From positions 256,191-320,190 of the forward strand of contig GG745355.1 of assembly GCA_000151295.1 (NCBI GenBank): DNA of 64,000 nucleotides, read 5' to 3'. The notes beneath the pieces were generated by a model that was not told the origin of the DNA, ran no database searches, and worked only from the letters and a program-made list of their open reading frames with translations. The DNA comes from Allomyces macrogynus ATCC 38327 (taxonomy: Eukaryota; Blastocladiomycota; Blastocladiomycetes; Blastocladiales; Blastocladiaceae). Both the position numbers and the translations under genes were made by a program. Numbering within the stretch: position 1 is the first letter of the stretch; every line of letters begins with the position of its first letter. Positions 48,585-60,887 of this stretch are shown one piece after another.

Positions 48585-51509
48585 ATGACCGCAATACGCG
48601 CGCCGCGACCGGACGCCGCTCCCGCGCTGCGCCGTGCGTCCTCCACCACGATGCGCGCCGCCGCCATCCTCGCCACGACCTTACTTGTCGTTCTGGCCCT
48701 ACTCGCGACCTCGGCCCGCGCGCACTCTGTCGACTCGCCAAATGAAGACCTGCTGCGCGTGCACCTAGTCACGCGCGCGCCCACGCTCGCCGTCGTACGC
48801 TCGGGCGCGACCTCGGCGCACACGCCGCTGCACAAGCGCGCCGTGCCCATGGTGCACCACGACGACCACCTGCGGCTGATAGTGCCCGTCGACGGCAACG
48901 CGACTTACACGCTGCACCTCGAGCCCGACACGAAACTCGTGCACCCGGATGCGCGCGTGACCGTGCACCGCGCGGACCCGCACACGGGCGAACTGGTCGC
49001 GACCAGGACACCGCTCGTCGGGCGCGTCTACGTCGGGCACGCCGTGCGCGACGGCGAGGACGTGCTCATGCACGGTGGCGAGCGGCACCACGCGCGCGTC
49101 GTCCTCTACCACGACGGCCTGACGGACGACGCCGAGTACGATCCGCACTACGCGACGACGCGCGTGCCGCTGTTTGACGCGCGGTTCGATACGCCCGACG
49201 GCGACGCGATCCGCGTCATGCCCGTACACGTCTACCACCGGACGAAGCGCGCGAACGACCCGCACGTGCCGAGTCTGCACGCGCGCGCCGCCACGCCCGA
49301 CGCGCTCGCGGCGCATGTCATGTACCGCGAGTCCGATACGCGCGGCGGCAGTACCGACTCGCTGACGTCGCTCCTCGTGCCGCGCGGTTTAGCGGCCGCG
49401 AATGTGGGGGAGTGCGGCAACGGGCTCGTCGGGTGGAACATTGACTACCGCGCGAAACTCGCGCGCGAGCGCAACCTGGTCTCGTCGAACCGGCTCGGTA
49501 AGCGCGCGGCGTCGACTTTGTGTCCGTCGGACGCGTCGATCGTGTATATGGGCGTCGCCGCCGACTGCGCGTACACGGCGACTTTCAAGGACGTGGAAAA
49601 GGACATCCTCAACAATATCCTGACGCAGTGGGGGATCGTCTCGGACAAGTACCAGGCGACGTTCAACGTCGGTCTCGGCGTGGTCGCGACCGACGTGCGC
49701 ATGGACTGCGGCGGGCCCGCATGGAATGTGGCCTGTGGGACATTGCAGATCCAGGACCGATTGTCGGCGTTCTCGCAGTGGCGCGGGACGGTCACGACGA
49801 CCGAGGCGCTCTGGCACCTGCTGTCGTCGTGCAATACCGGGTCGACGCTCGGGATTGCCTGGACGGGGACGCTGTGTCTGACGACGACGCGGTCGCAACC
49901 GTCCACGACGACGTCGGGCGCGACCGATTCGGTAAATGGGTGTGCCGTGTCGACGCCGACGCGCGACCAGTGGAAGGTGATTGCGCATGAGATTGGGCAT
50001 AACTTTGGCGCGATTCACGACTGTGTTGCCAAGCAGTGCACGACCGGCACGGACTTGTCGGCGTTGCAGTGCTCGCCGTGTAGTAATTCGACGTCCGGGT
50101 CGAATTGCGATTGCGGCGGGATGTATATCATGGTGCGTGCTCTACTGTTGTGATGCGTGCTGCTTGCCATGAACCTCACCTGCTCGAACCGTGCCTTATA
50201 GAACCCGACCGACAACGCCATCTCGAACGACTTTTCGCCCGGCTCGATCACCGACATCTGCAACAACGTGGTCCGCGTGCAACGCTCGTCGGCTGCCAAG
50301 TCCCCCTTCTGCCTGGTGAAACCCGGGTCCCAGAAAACCATTCAGGGCAACGTGTGCGGCAACGGCATCGTCGAAGAAGGCGAGCAGTGCGACTGCGGGA
50401 CGCAGTGCGCCAACGACAGTTGCTGCACGTCGCAATGCACGTTCAAGTCCGGTGCCGTCTGCTCCGACCGCAACTCGCCAGCCTGCTGCGCGTCGTGCCA
50501 GTACAAGGCCAAAGGGTCCGTGTGTCGCGCCGCGCGCGACGTCTGCGACACGCAGGAAACGTGCTCGGGCACCTCGGCCGATTGCCCAAATGACACCTAC
50601 TTGGCCGACGGCACCTCGTGCGCACTCAACGGCACCTGGCCCGCGGACGTGACCGCCGCGGCCGCCTACTGCGCGTCCGGGATCTGCTCGAACCGCAACG
50701 CCCAGTGCTTCCTTGCTTCCAAGGGCACCCGACTCGTAACGGGCCGTGCATGCGCGTCGCAAGCCGGCTCGTGCACGGTCGCCTGTGCCGACCCATCCGC
50801 ATCGGCCACGTGCATCCTCTACGACTCGCAGTTCTACGATGGCACCGAGTGCGGCGCCGGCGGCGGCCGGTGCGCCGCGGGCAACTGTGTCGGCGGATCC
50901 GCGCTCGTCGCGATCAAGAACTGGATCAACGATAACAAGATCGTGGCGATCATTATCGGCGTCGTGATCGGCGCCGCCGTCCTCGCCATCCTCTACTCGT
51001 GCATCGTCGCACCGCTCTACCGCAAGTTCACGCGGCGACGCGCCAAGGTGATCATTCCGCCGCCCGCAATGGCCGGGTCCGCGTCCCCGCCCGCCGCATC
51101 GGCCGCAAATACGCGCCCGGCACGGATTCAGCGGCTCGCGTCGCACTCGCCGCCGCGGCCGTCCGCGGTGCCGGCCATGGCCACAGTTGCGGCCCCGTCG
51201 GCACCGGCACCGGTCGGCCGTGCGGATTCGACGACGCAGTTGATCAATGACCAGACGGCGTACTTGATGCAGAATGTGGTTGCGGGTGCGTCGCCGCCCA
51301 CGCACGCGGCCGCACCGCCGCAGCCGGTCCCGTCGCCGCATCACCGTCATGATGAGCCGGTCGCGTATGCGCCGCTCGAGGAGATGCAGGATGGAAATGG
51401 CGCGAGTCCATACGGGTCGGGGATGGCGCTGTACCCAGCGCCGGACCGGCCGCCGCAACAGGGGACGGCGCAGGGGGCGCAGGCGCCGAGGTCGCCCGCA
51501 CGTTGGTAG
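48585..51509 (+). CDS. ADAM-family membrane zinc metalloprotease
   Basis: Exons 48585-50132 and 50202-51509; 951 residues. A signal peptide core (AAAILATTLLVVLALLATSA) follows a second in-frame ATG at 48651, which may be the true start. The prodomain contains basic KR sites (RTKR, GKR) that could be cleaved by a furin-like enzyme. The catalytic domain has the full M12B zinc motif HEIGHNFGAIHD (about residues 467-478). The intron splits it from the disintegrin domain (CGNGIVEEGEQCDCGTQC) and the Cys-rich domain. One transmembrane helix (IVAIIIGVVIGAAVLAILYS, about 762-785) is followed by a 190-residue Pro/Ala-rich cytosolic tail. Acts as a cell-surface sheddase by family. Fungal ADM-type proteins share this layout. 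Confidence 0.9.
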
Positions 51510-52670
51510 GTGAATTTTCGACTGATGACAGATATTGCGCGTTACGTGCTTTTGGCGTTGGTTGCGCGTTTGGTCGTTGTTGTGGTTTTTGGCTGTACCC
51601 CTCTTGATATACATCTGCTTTCTGGTCCAAGCCGCAACCGCAACAGTTCAGCGGCCATCAGGATAGCAATCCACCGATTCAGTCTGTCTCTCCGCCCTTG
51701 CTTGTCCGTTCAACTTCACGCGAGCCTTTACCACCGCACCTGCTCAGGTGCAAGACACTCTTTCCGTATTGTTCGTTACCACTAAATGCACCCTTGTGTC
51801 GCCGAATCATTAAATGCGTCACCAAGCTAGCGGATCCATTGGCGACCTGCTTTGGCCACGCCAAGGGTTCAATTCCCAGACATTGCAAATATATACGTAC
51901 GCATCATGATGACCAAATTTCCAAAGCCCATGAAGTCGGTCACTGCGTTCAACATCAATGTTTGTTGATGACATTGATCTGCAGGATTTGTGGGAAACAC
52001 CACTCCAGTTGATTCTTCTGCAATGGAATTCCGAATTTTTCATTCATGTGTGCCGCGTGGTCTGGGTCGCGCCAGCAGAAGTCAAGACATGCATGCTGGT
52101 AGCAGCTTCCCTGTCTTTTTTCCACATCGCTGCTGCGATGAGCACAAATCTGCCAGAGTCCCATTTCTCTTCTCTCCTCACTTCCCAGTTCAAGATCACG
52201 CGAGGCTCGACAATCGCGCACATTTTATTTTTTGACGAACTGCTGCTCCTGCCCCTTGAAATGATCCCAGCCCCAAGTGGCATAATTCTGGCGCGGGTTT
52301 CAGGGTCTGCTTTTTGATGGGCTTCCCCACCATTGACTGTCGTGCAGCGCGGTCCGGTTCAAGCTCGATCACACTAACATGCCCATCGATGCCAGTGAGC
52401 CGCAACAGACGCCCCCCCCCCCCCCCTCTCACTGACACTGGCCATCAGAAAGTCCATCGTTCCATCCTCTGTTTCGATTCATACCATTCCATCAGCGCGG
52501 TCAACAAATATCCGCGACTACCCCCCTCCTCCCTCATCCTCCATTCTCCATTGTGCAGGCCCCAACCCAGCCGCACCTTCATTCTCTAACCACTCCACCC
52601 ACCCGCCGCGGGGGCCACCACCCCAAGCCAAGGGACCTCCGCCGCATCCCGCTTCGCCGCATCCCTTCGC
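51510..52670. other. Convergent AT-richer spacer
   Basis: 1.16 kb between two 3' ends, notably AT-richer than the genes. Holds the poly-C tract at 52412-52426. ORFs are short and featureless. Confidence 0.55.
52412..52426. repeat. Homopolymer C15
   Basis: Fifteen consecutive C residues; one of only two such runs in the window. Confidence 0.9.
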
Positions 52671-55600
52671 TCATGCACTCCGCGCGACACCACTCCCTCG
52701 ATCCCAAGCACCGAGCATGTACACCTCCCCCGTTACGCGACCGCCCCCCCGGGGCGCGGCGACCGACTGGGTCGCGAACCGCGGCGGTGCCAGGGCACCT
52801 GCCGCGGCCGCGACTTGCGTCATCGCGGCGAATGGGTCGGTGCGCGATGACAGGAGGTTCGTGATAAGGGCGGTAGCTGCGGGCGGGAGGGAGACCGACG
52901 GGGCGGACGAAGACCATGCCGCGGGGGTGGAGGGTGCAGGGGTGTCGTCTAACGAGGTGGGGATCGACGCGCGTGACCGTTGCGGTATGGTGGACAAGGA
53001 CGAGGTCCACGCGGCGGCGGGAGCGGCGGGGGCCGGGTCGTCGAAAGACGTTGGGATCGGCGCACGGGTCGGCAAGTGCGCGGGGCCAAGCGACGGCGCC
53101 CACGACGCGACAGATGCCCTCCGTGCAGTCAGGCCGGTGATGGGGCTCGCGGGCCACGCCGGGAGCGACGCGAGGTGCGCCGGCCACCGCGCGTCGGCTG
53201 CTGGTGGACTTGATCTGGGCGGATGCTATGGATGAACGGACAGTCAGCATTGTCACTCACAACGGAACAAGAAACCAACAACGAACCTGATCCATGTCGC
53301 CAACGCCTTCGACGATCCCCATCCGCACACACGCCAAGTACGCGCCCTCCTGCTTGGCGAGCTTGTACTTGGACTGCGCGACGGGAGACGCAACCGTTTC
53401 GCGGTGCGTGTCGGGGCCGTACGTGACGCGGCACCCGAACCGCGGCGAGGCCGTGGACGTGGCCGCGAGCTTGTCGAAGACGGGCATGGCAATGTTGTGC
53501 TGCGAGCAGTACTCGGTGAGTTTGCCAATGTAGTTGACGGACAGGTCGAACCCGATCGAGTTCGCGGCATCGGGCGGTGGGCCGGTCGCATCAGGGGTCG
53601 GGTACGCGGCAACCGGTGCGGGGACAGGGACGGGAGCAGCAGCGGGTGGGGGAGGGGGCAGGTCGGTGCGCGGAACGGTAGTCGATGTCCATGCCGAGGT
53701 GGGGGCCGTGGCTGCAGGTGGCGCCGAGGCGGCAATGACCGACGCTGAAGCCGTCGCGGGTGCCAGGTGACTGGTGGTGTCAATGCGCACGGAAGTTGCC
53801 GATGCCCACGCCATGACGCGGTCACCGGGCGAAAAGCTATCCACGCGCGTCCACCCCGCCGCGAGCGCACTCGGGCCGACACCCGCTTCAGGTCGCGCCC
53901 ACGCGCCGCGCGCGCCAGAATCGCGCGTGCCTCGATCTAACACACCTTCTCCACCGTCGTACGCCGGCGCAGCGACGCGCACCGCATCGCTCGACCGCAC
54001 CGGCAACGCCCACGTGTCGCTCGCCAACGGCGGAGTTGGCGCGCGACCCGCCGACGGCCTCGCCCACGCGTCTTGCGGCGCGGCCGGTTGTGCCCACGGG
54101 TTCTCGCCGGGCGGCGGCGTTGGTGCCTGCACCGTCTCAGCCGTTGGCGCAGCCGCCCACGCGTCGAACGACGCGTTCTTGACCGACGGCGACCGTGCCC
54201 ACGAATCAACCGACGCACCGGATCCACGCACCGGCGGCCCCTCGGACGGTGGGCGTGCCCAGGAATCCACCGACCGGCCAGTGCCGACCGCCGTCTGCAC
54301 CAGCACCTCGCGGTCCTCGGCACGAATCGCGGCCTTGGGCGGGTCCGGGAACACCCACGCCGTCTCCGCCTCTCCACTCGCCCCCACTCCCACGACCCGG
54401 CCCGGCTTCTCCTCCTTGCCGTGCAACACCACCACCTCCCCGTCCCGAATCAACCGCGCAAACTTGTCCAGCTGCGGACTGAGCCGCACGAGACCGGCAC
54501 CAATCAGGGCCAGTTTCGCGGCCTCGGCTTTCGCCGTTTTCTTGTTCGCGTAGGCGCACGGCGTCGTGAATGTCATGTCGAAATCGGGTAGGTGGTAGGC
54601 GTGCGCGAACGGACGCGTGGACGGGTCGGTCGGGAATACGGCGCGCAGTTGCGGGATCGGTTCGGGCGGGTCGATTGGGTGTTCGGTCGCGCGCAGGCCA
54701 TCAGGGTGCGGGTATCTGCAAAATCGAGGACAGCGAGTGAGTGAAATACCAGAGGGTGGGTGGAGAAGAATAGTAATCACCGCACTTTTTCGAATAGTAC
54801 TCGGTCAACACCGAAATCGCATTTTTGCTCGCATCCAACACGTCCGGTACCGTCTCCACCGTGAACGCGCGCTGCCCCCTTTTAATCTCTCCGCGCGGCA
54901 TTCTGGGCGGAACGCGCTTGACGGCCATGTGCGGAGCGACGGTCGTCGGGAGCAAGTTGGCGAGCCGCAGCCGGCCCGGGTCCGCGACGAGCGCCTGGCA
55001 CTGGCGCAGGTGGTCGACGTCGACGAGGTAAGCGATTTCCGTCGTGCGTTTGTTGTACCCCGTCGCGCACAGCACGCGGAACCGGACGAGAATCGCGAGC
55101 AGGAGGCCTGGGGCGATTGGGGATGAGGAGAGGTGGGAGATTGTCGTGAAAGTGCGCGACGTGAGCTGCGGAGTGCTGGTGCCAGTGGATGTGGTCGATT
55201 GCGACGGGAACTGGTGGACAAACTGGGCGACGGCACGGAGCGCATACGCAAACACGCTGTATAGCTGGTTCTTGTGCGCCGCGGGCAGCGTGTCGACGAG
55301 TATCGTCAACATGTCGTCCTTGCCGCGAAACTCGGTCACGGCGCGATGTTTACGCAGCTCGTCGGCATCGACCGGCGACAGGGCGAGGTTGACCAGCGCA
55401 AGTTGCGTCGACGGCGGGAACGTATTGTGCAGGTGCGCGACGTAGCGCTTGAGCAGCGCGTCGAGGTCGGCACGTGCCAGGGGTCGGTCGTCGGGCAAGT
55501 AGACGGTGTGCATTCGCACGGCCGAGTCGCGCGTAAACAGGCTCTCAGGAGGAGGAAACGGCGCCTTGATCGCAGCGCCGTCGGGCGGAACGAGTGCCGG

Positions 55601-56080
55601 GTCGAGCGCGCTGCCCAGATCGATGGTGGTGGTCGATCCGAGCGCGATATCGGCTGGCGCCAGGACGAGAATGCGCACGTCGTCGGGCACAGCGGCGTGA
55701 TGCAGGTGGAAAGTACCATCTTGGTGGAAGGCGCGCAAGAGCACAACGACCAGGCGCGGCGGCGGCGGCAGCGGTGCAATGGGCGTGGGCTCGTCATGGT
55801 GCACAGGATTGAAGACTACTTGACGAGCGACTGCCGGTGCTGCTGCTGCGGATACTGGGAGTGCAGCGCGCGCGGCTGCAGCTGGTGGAGGACGGGGTGG
55901 CCGCTGGCCCGGCACGGGCGCGGCCAGGAACGCGGCGAGCGGGTCGGCGCACGGCGGCATGCTGGTGGGTCGATCTGCAGCGTGATTGTCGTCGTGGGCG
56001 TGGGTCGTCGTGGTCGCGCAGCGAGAGGAGCACACGGCCGCGGTGTTTTGCAAGGAGTAAGGGAGTAAAGACGCGATCAT
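52671..56080 (-). CDS. Large protein with two dsRNA-binding domains and many tryptophan motifs
   Basis: Exons 56080-54786, 54715-53287, 53225-52671; 1,092 residues. dsRBD 1 spans the first intron: helix AISVLTEYYSKKYPHP, then FTTPCAYANKKTAKAEAAKLAL. dsRBD 2 (about 820-900): YIGKLTEYCSQHNIAMPVFD, FGCRVTYGP, SKYKLAKQEGAYLACVRMG. Between and after them is disordered Ala/Pro/Ser sequence with about 16 Trp, mostly in DSWARP, DAWAAA, NPWAQP, DTWALP or AAWTSS contexts. Residues 1-410 are an unrecognised globular region (RLVVVLLRAFHQDGTFHLHH). Probably binds structured RNA; the Trp motifs resemble Argonaute-hook proteins (inference). Start at 56080 is the first ATG; 55960 is possible. Diverges from malate synthase. 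Confidence 0.7.
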
Positions 56081-56581
56081 GGCGCTGCACGTGCTGATTG
56101 CGCGTCGGCGGACAAGACGCCGACGAAAGCCGGACAGCGTGCCTCGCACTGGCGCAGCGCCTGTCTCTCAGGGGCTGCGTGATGCGCATGGACCGACACG
56201 TGCCACACCCCGCCTTCGTTCCTGGTCTGGTGATCGCCTTGTTCTCATGCCGGGCATGCTCCGCGCCGCTCCGCGCTGCCCCGGAACGGCCCGGCGGGCA
56301 AAGCACATGAAAGCTCGCGGCGACATCATCCTCGTGATCGCTGCGAGGCGCCCCATCGCGTCTGGCCGCACAGCTCGCGTCGCGCGCGCTCGGCTCGAGC
56401 TGGGCCTGCAGACCCGACCAGCACCGTGGCCCACGCTTGCAACGACTCCCCGGCATGCGGCGCGCGCCGACACACGACACGAATCAACCTGAACCGAAAC
56501 AAGCGTGTCCGACCCTCCCCCAACCAAAGACACGCTACCGCCGCCGTATAAAGCGCGCGCTCCCCCGCCGCCCTCGCGCCC
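56081..56581. other. Bidirectional spacer of dsRBD gene and malate synthase
   Basis: About 500 nt with a TATA box on the malate synthase side. No coding region. Confidence 0.6.
56547..56553 (+). promoter_or_regulatory. TATA box of malate synthase
   Basis: TATAAAG lies only 35 nt before the first ATG (56582). A start of transcription 25-35 nt downstream of it would fall at or just around that ATG. Confidence 0.6.
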
Positions 56582-57878
56582 ATGTCGATCCTCTTGGCCT
56601 CTGCAGCTGCTCGTCGCGCCGTGCCTGCCGTTGCCGCCGTCCATCGCCCGCTCCTCCTGTCAGCAACTCGCACCATGTCGTCGCTCCCCGCCGGCGTCCA
56701 GCTCGTGGCCCCCGTGCCCGACCAGGCCAAGGACATCTTCTCGCGCGACGCGCTGCAGTTTGTCGCCACGCTGCACCGCACCTTCAACCCGACGCGCAAG
56801 ACGCTCCTCCTCAAGCGCCAGCTGCGCCAGCAGGAGCTTGATGCCGGCAAGCTGCCCGACTTTTTGCCCGAGACCAAGGCGATTCGCGACGACGCGACCT
56901 GGCGCGGCGCCAAGCCCGCGCCGGGGCTCGTCGACCGCCGCGTCGAAATCACGGGCCCCGTCGACCGCAAGATGGTCATCAACGCCCTGAACGCCGGCGC
57001 CGCCACGTTTATGGCCGATTTCGAGGACTCCACGGCACCGACCTGGGAGAACGTTGCGCTCGGCATGGTCAACATGCGCGACGCGATTCACCGCCAGATC
57101 GCCTTCACGGCGCCCAACGGCAAGCAGTACAAGCTGCGCGAGGACGGCAAGGTCGCGACGCTGCTCGTTCGGTGCGTTTGATTTTGACATTTCGGTGTTC
57201 GGTGTGTGTGTGATCGCACCAGCGACTAATCGCACCCCCCCCCCCCCCCCCTCTTGCATGAAATAGCCCGCGCGGCTGGCACATGGACGAGAAGCACCTG
57301 CTCATTGACGGCGAGCCGTGCTCGGCCTCGATTTTCGATTTCGCGCTCTACTTCTACCACAACGCGTGGAAGTCGATTGAAATCGGCCAGGGCCCTTACT
57401 TCTACCTGCCCAAGATGGAATCGCACCTCGAGGCGCGGCTCTGGAACGACATTTTCAACCAGGCGCAGGACACGATCGGCATGCCGCGCGGCACGATTCG
57501 CGGCACGGTCCTGATTGAGACGATTCTCGCTGCGTTTGAAATGGACGAGATCATCTACGAGCTGCGCGAACACTCGTCGGGTCTCAACTGCGGTCGTTGG
57601 GACTACATTTTCTCGTACATCAAGAAGATGCGCGCGCACCCGCAGTTTGTCCTGCCGCAGCGCGGCGACGTGACCATGACGACGCCCTTCATGGACGCCT
57701 ACGTGCGNNNNNNNNNNNNNNNNNNNNNNNNNNNNNNNNNNNNNNNNNNNNNNNNNNNNNNNNNNNNNNNNNNNNNNNNNNNNNNNNNNNNNNNNNNNNN
57801 NNNNNNNCCACACAACAAGGCGGCCAACGACGCTGCCATGGCCAAGGTGCGCGCCGACAAGCTGCGCGAAGTCAAGGC

Positions 57879-57910
<32 letters not shown>

Positions 57911-58419
57911 ACCTGGTCAAGCTCGCCAAGGCCGTGTTCGACGAGCACATGCCGGGCCCGCACCAGATGCACATTCGTCGCGAGGACGTCGTCGTCTCGG
58001 CCGCCGACTTGATCAACCCGGCCGCGCAGGGTTCGATTTCCGAGCAGGCGATTCGCACCAACCTGAACGTGGCGCTGCTCTACACCGAGGCGTGGCTGCG
58101 CGGGTCCGGGTGTGTCCCGATCCACAACCTCATGGAGGACGCGGCGACGGCTGAGATTTCGCGGTCGCAGCTGTGGCAGTGGGTGCGGCACTCGGTGCGC
58201 ACGGCCGAGGGCACGCTCGTGACCCCGACCTACGTGAACGCCCTGCTCGACGACGAGGTCGCCAAGCTCGCCGCGCAGTACGGTGCCAAGTTTGCGCAGA
58301 CCAAGATCCCGCAGGCCAAGGTGTTCTTGCACGCCATGGTCCAGGGCCGCGAGTTCCCGGAGTTCATTACTACGATGTGCTACGACTCGATCACGTCGAC
58401 GTCCAAGGCGCGTCTGTAA
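56582..58419 (+). CDS. MLS1: Malate synthase (glyoxylate cycle), contains assembly gap
   Basis: Condenses glyoxylate with acetyl-CoA to malate. Exons 56582-57171 and 57267-58419; about 580 residues counting the gap. Landmarks: [62 protein letters not shown] and [20 protein letters not shown]. The gap (57708-57807) removes the conserved stretch between TPFMDAY and [12 protein letters not shown], about 27 residues by family comparison; a small intron there cannot be excluded. The C-terminus SKARL ends in ARL, a peroxisomal PTS1 variant. The first 31 residues ([20 protein letters not shown]) look like a mitochondrial presequence, and a second in-frame ATG (56675, MSSLPAG) would remove them. Confidence 0.95.
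57235..57251. repeat. Homopolymer C17 in malate synthase intron
   Basis: Seventeen C residues just before the acceptor (TGAAATAG), acting as its pyrimidine tract. Length is likely unstable or miscounted. Confidence 0.85.
57708..57807. other. Assembly gap (100 N)
   Basis: Exactly 100 N, a conventional placeholder, so true length is unknown. Confidence 0.99.
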
Positions 58420-60887
58420 GCGTGTGTGTGGTCGGGTTGCGGGCCGGTCGGTGGGTCGAGGTCTTGCGGCGCCGTGCTGCGCCGCGGCAAAGGGCTGCGG
58501 CCCGCCAGTCGGTCAGCGGAGGAAGAGGGTCCGTGTCGGGGCCAGGAGCGGTGGGAGCGTGTTCATGATTTCCCCATTGTGTGCGATAACATACAGTACG
58601 CCAAGCTAGTTTGGTTTTCCTTCTATTTTGTTGTCGGTGAGCCAGGTTGCAGGTCACGATCGTGTCAGGGCTCTTGCTCGCCATTTTTGCTCTTGCGCGC
58701 ACTTGTCGCCACCTGAAGTAAACCGTGAACAAACTGTCCCACTCTTTTCGATCTCTTTGCTCTCCCCGCCCACCAACGATGAGTGCTCGTGACAGGCATA
58801 TTGAACCAACGAGCTCATGAGCGCGTCGTGAAAGAGGGCTGACACTGTTGCCGACCTCGCAATCGTACTTCTTCCACTGTCCTGATCTCACACCTCACGA
58901 GATGGAGAACCATTTCTCCAGAGAAATGCAATCGTCGGCGTTGGGCTCGCGTCTGGCCGCGTCGCGACCACTTGCCATCGCGCACCACCGTCAACAACGC
59001 ATGGTCCATCTTGTTGCGCACGTTCGTTGCTGTGTTCATGAGTACGCGTGCGGACCGAAGAATAATGTTGTTCCATGCGACAGTTGTCATGCCTTCACGC
59101 ACGTAACGGAGGACAAGCATCGTCATGGTGAGCATGCCTGCGGACCATCAGTATCCCCTTCGCGTGATATTTTTGTTTGCCCAACAGCGCATTGTCTCTC
59201 GTGGTCAGCATGCGTGTGTTTGGGGTCATGAGGCGTCGCGGAACCGCATGCGCATGGTCGCAGGATCGCCGCTTGCTAACAACTTACGAACCAGATATTT
59301 ATGGAGAGGGTTCGGTTTGGTGGAGGGGAGCAGAGATAAGCATGACCTGTGATCGAGGAGAGTTGAGAAATGGGCGGATTACGATGTTTTGTTGAGGAAC
59401 TGGGATAGGCACGTGGATGAGGTCAACGACGGCTTTTGTCAGCAAAATCGCAAGCCAGTGCAAGATCGTTTGCTGAGAGGCCTGTAGAGTATGAGTGACA
59501 GTCGATCAAAGCGGTTTGACGGTCGATTCTTCCACTTACGAGCAAGACCATTGACTCTGTTGGGATGGATGAGATCGTGTGCTGCGGACACGAGGAGAGC
59601 GAAGAAGAAACATCAGGCTCGAGGAGCGATCGCACGTCACATCAACATCAGCAACATCACATTCGTGGAACATACCAACTCAAAGTCCGCAGCATCCATC
59701 CATTTCCAGCGCGGAGCTGCCGCCGACTCTGCCCTTTCATTCCTCCCTCCCGTCCTTGCCAAGTCCTCACTCATTGCAATTCATTTGCCACCTCGGCTTC
59801 ACTTCCATGAGCGAGCAATATCCTGCGACCATCACCACGAGACTTGACTGCCTGCCAACTGTGATTTTGGATAGGATTGCTCTGCTGCTTGCTGGAGGTC
59901 AGTCCCAAGCCCGCAGAATCCATATAATGTGAAAATGCAGGCACCCGATGGTCTCGGTGCTTGTTCAAGTCGGTCGTGGAAATGGGTGGATGGTGTTGCG
60001 AAGGCAGCAAAGACGATCAAAGACGATGGCGCCAGACAATGGAACAGGCGTGACGAGAACCACGTTTGGCACGCTCTGCTGGTGCTGCGACTTGCGCACC
60101 AACACCACCTCCATCGCGATGCCGATCAGACACCGTGTTCTCTCCTGCTGGGCACGCACGCATTCAAGCTCTCGCAATTAATTGGCCGCCTCGGCCATGC
60201 GCGCCAGCACTCACCAGCGATCGGGATCAGCTAGCCGCTGGCGCAAGTTCGCCCAGAATGGACCCAATTTCGCCGAACGTGTTCAACTTCCTCTTCCAGG
60301 TCGTCGCATCGTCCTTGACCGTGCCGGTAGACATTCATATCGGCACCTAAATTAGTCGAGTCGGTGGATTTGCACCATCGTCACCAAAACCCACACACTG
60401 TTGCGCCTCATGCAGGTCAGCAACATCTGACCGCAAATTGGCGGGGAGCGGGCTTCTCTAGCTTTACCACTAGCCGCTGCGCCCAGAGAACAGCACAATG
60501 TTTGTTCTACGTTGTGAGCATCCCCAGCTAGAGCTGCGCCTGTTGCGGTTCATCGGCTAACGATGGTGAAGTGTGGCGCTGGAACCGCGAACGAGTGCAG
60601 AAGACGATTCATCCCGGGTGCCTCGTTTGTCATTCCTCCCCAGCGATTGCACGGTCTCCCAAGTTCCAACCCTCGACTCCCTCAAGTGCTCACGACGGCA
60701 CACGGCTCGCTGCTGCAGCCGTCAAAAGCGCGCCTGCCCACGCTCCACTCGTTTACCGCAAGTGTCACGGCCTCGTGCTGGTCCCAGTTACCATTTCCGC
60801 TCCGCTCGGCCGGCAACTTCGTCTCTCTCGGCTCGCACCTCGTGTAGTTCCGCCCATTGCCTCGACTCGACCTGTGACTTGTCGCCC
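58420..60887. other. Long spacer between malate synthase and receptor copy 4
   Basis: 2.5 kb, AT-richer than coding DNA. Apart from the F-box-like fragment at 59807-59932 no coding region is supported. Confidence 0.5.
59807..59932 (+). pseudogene. F-box-like gene fragment
   Basis: ATG followed by an F-box-like helix pair, LDCLPTVILDRIALLLAG, in a 41-codon frame. Downstream, another frame reads RWSRCLFKSVVEMGGW, typical of what follows an F-box, but stops soon after. Either a fragment or the first exons of a gene I could not complete. Confidence 0.3.

Noticed and set aside
51864..51883. GGTTCAATTCC, a match to the tRNA B-box consensus
   Set aside because: Flanking bases do not form the 5-bp T stem and no acceptor or D arm could be drawn.
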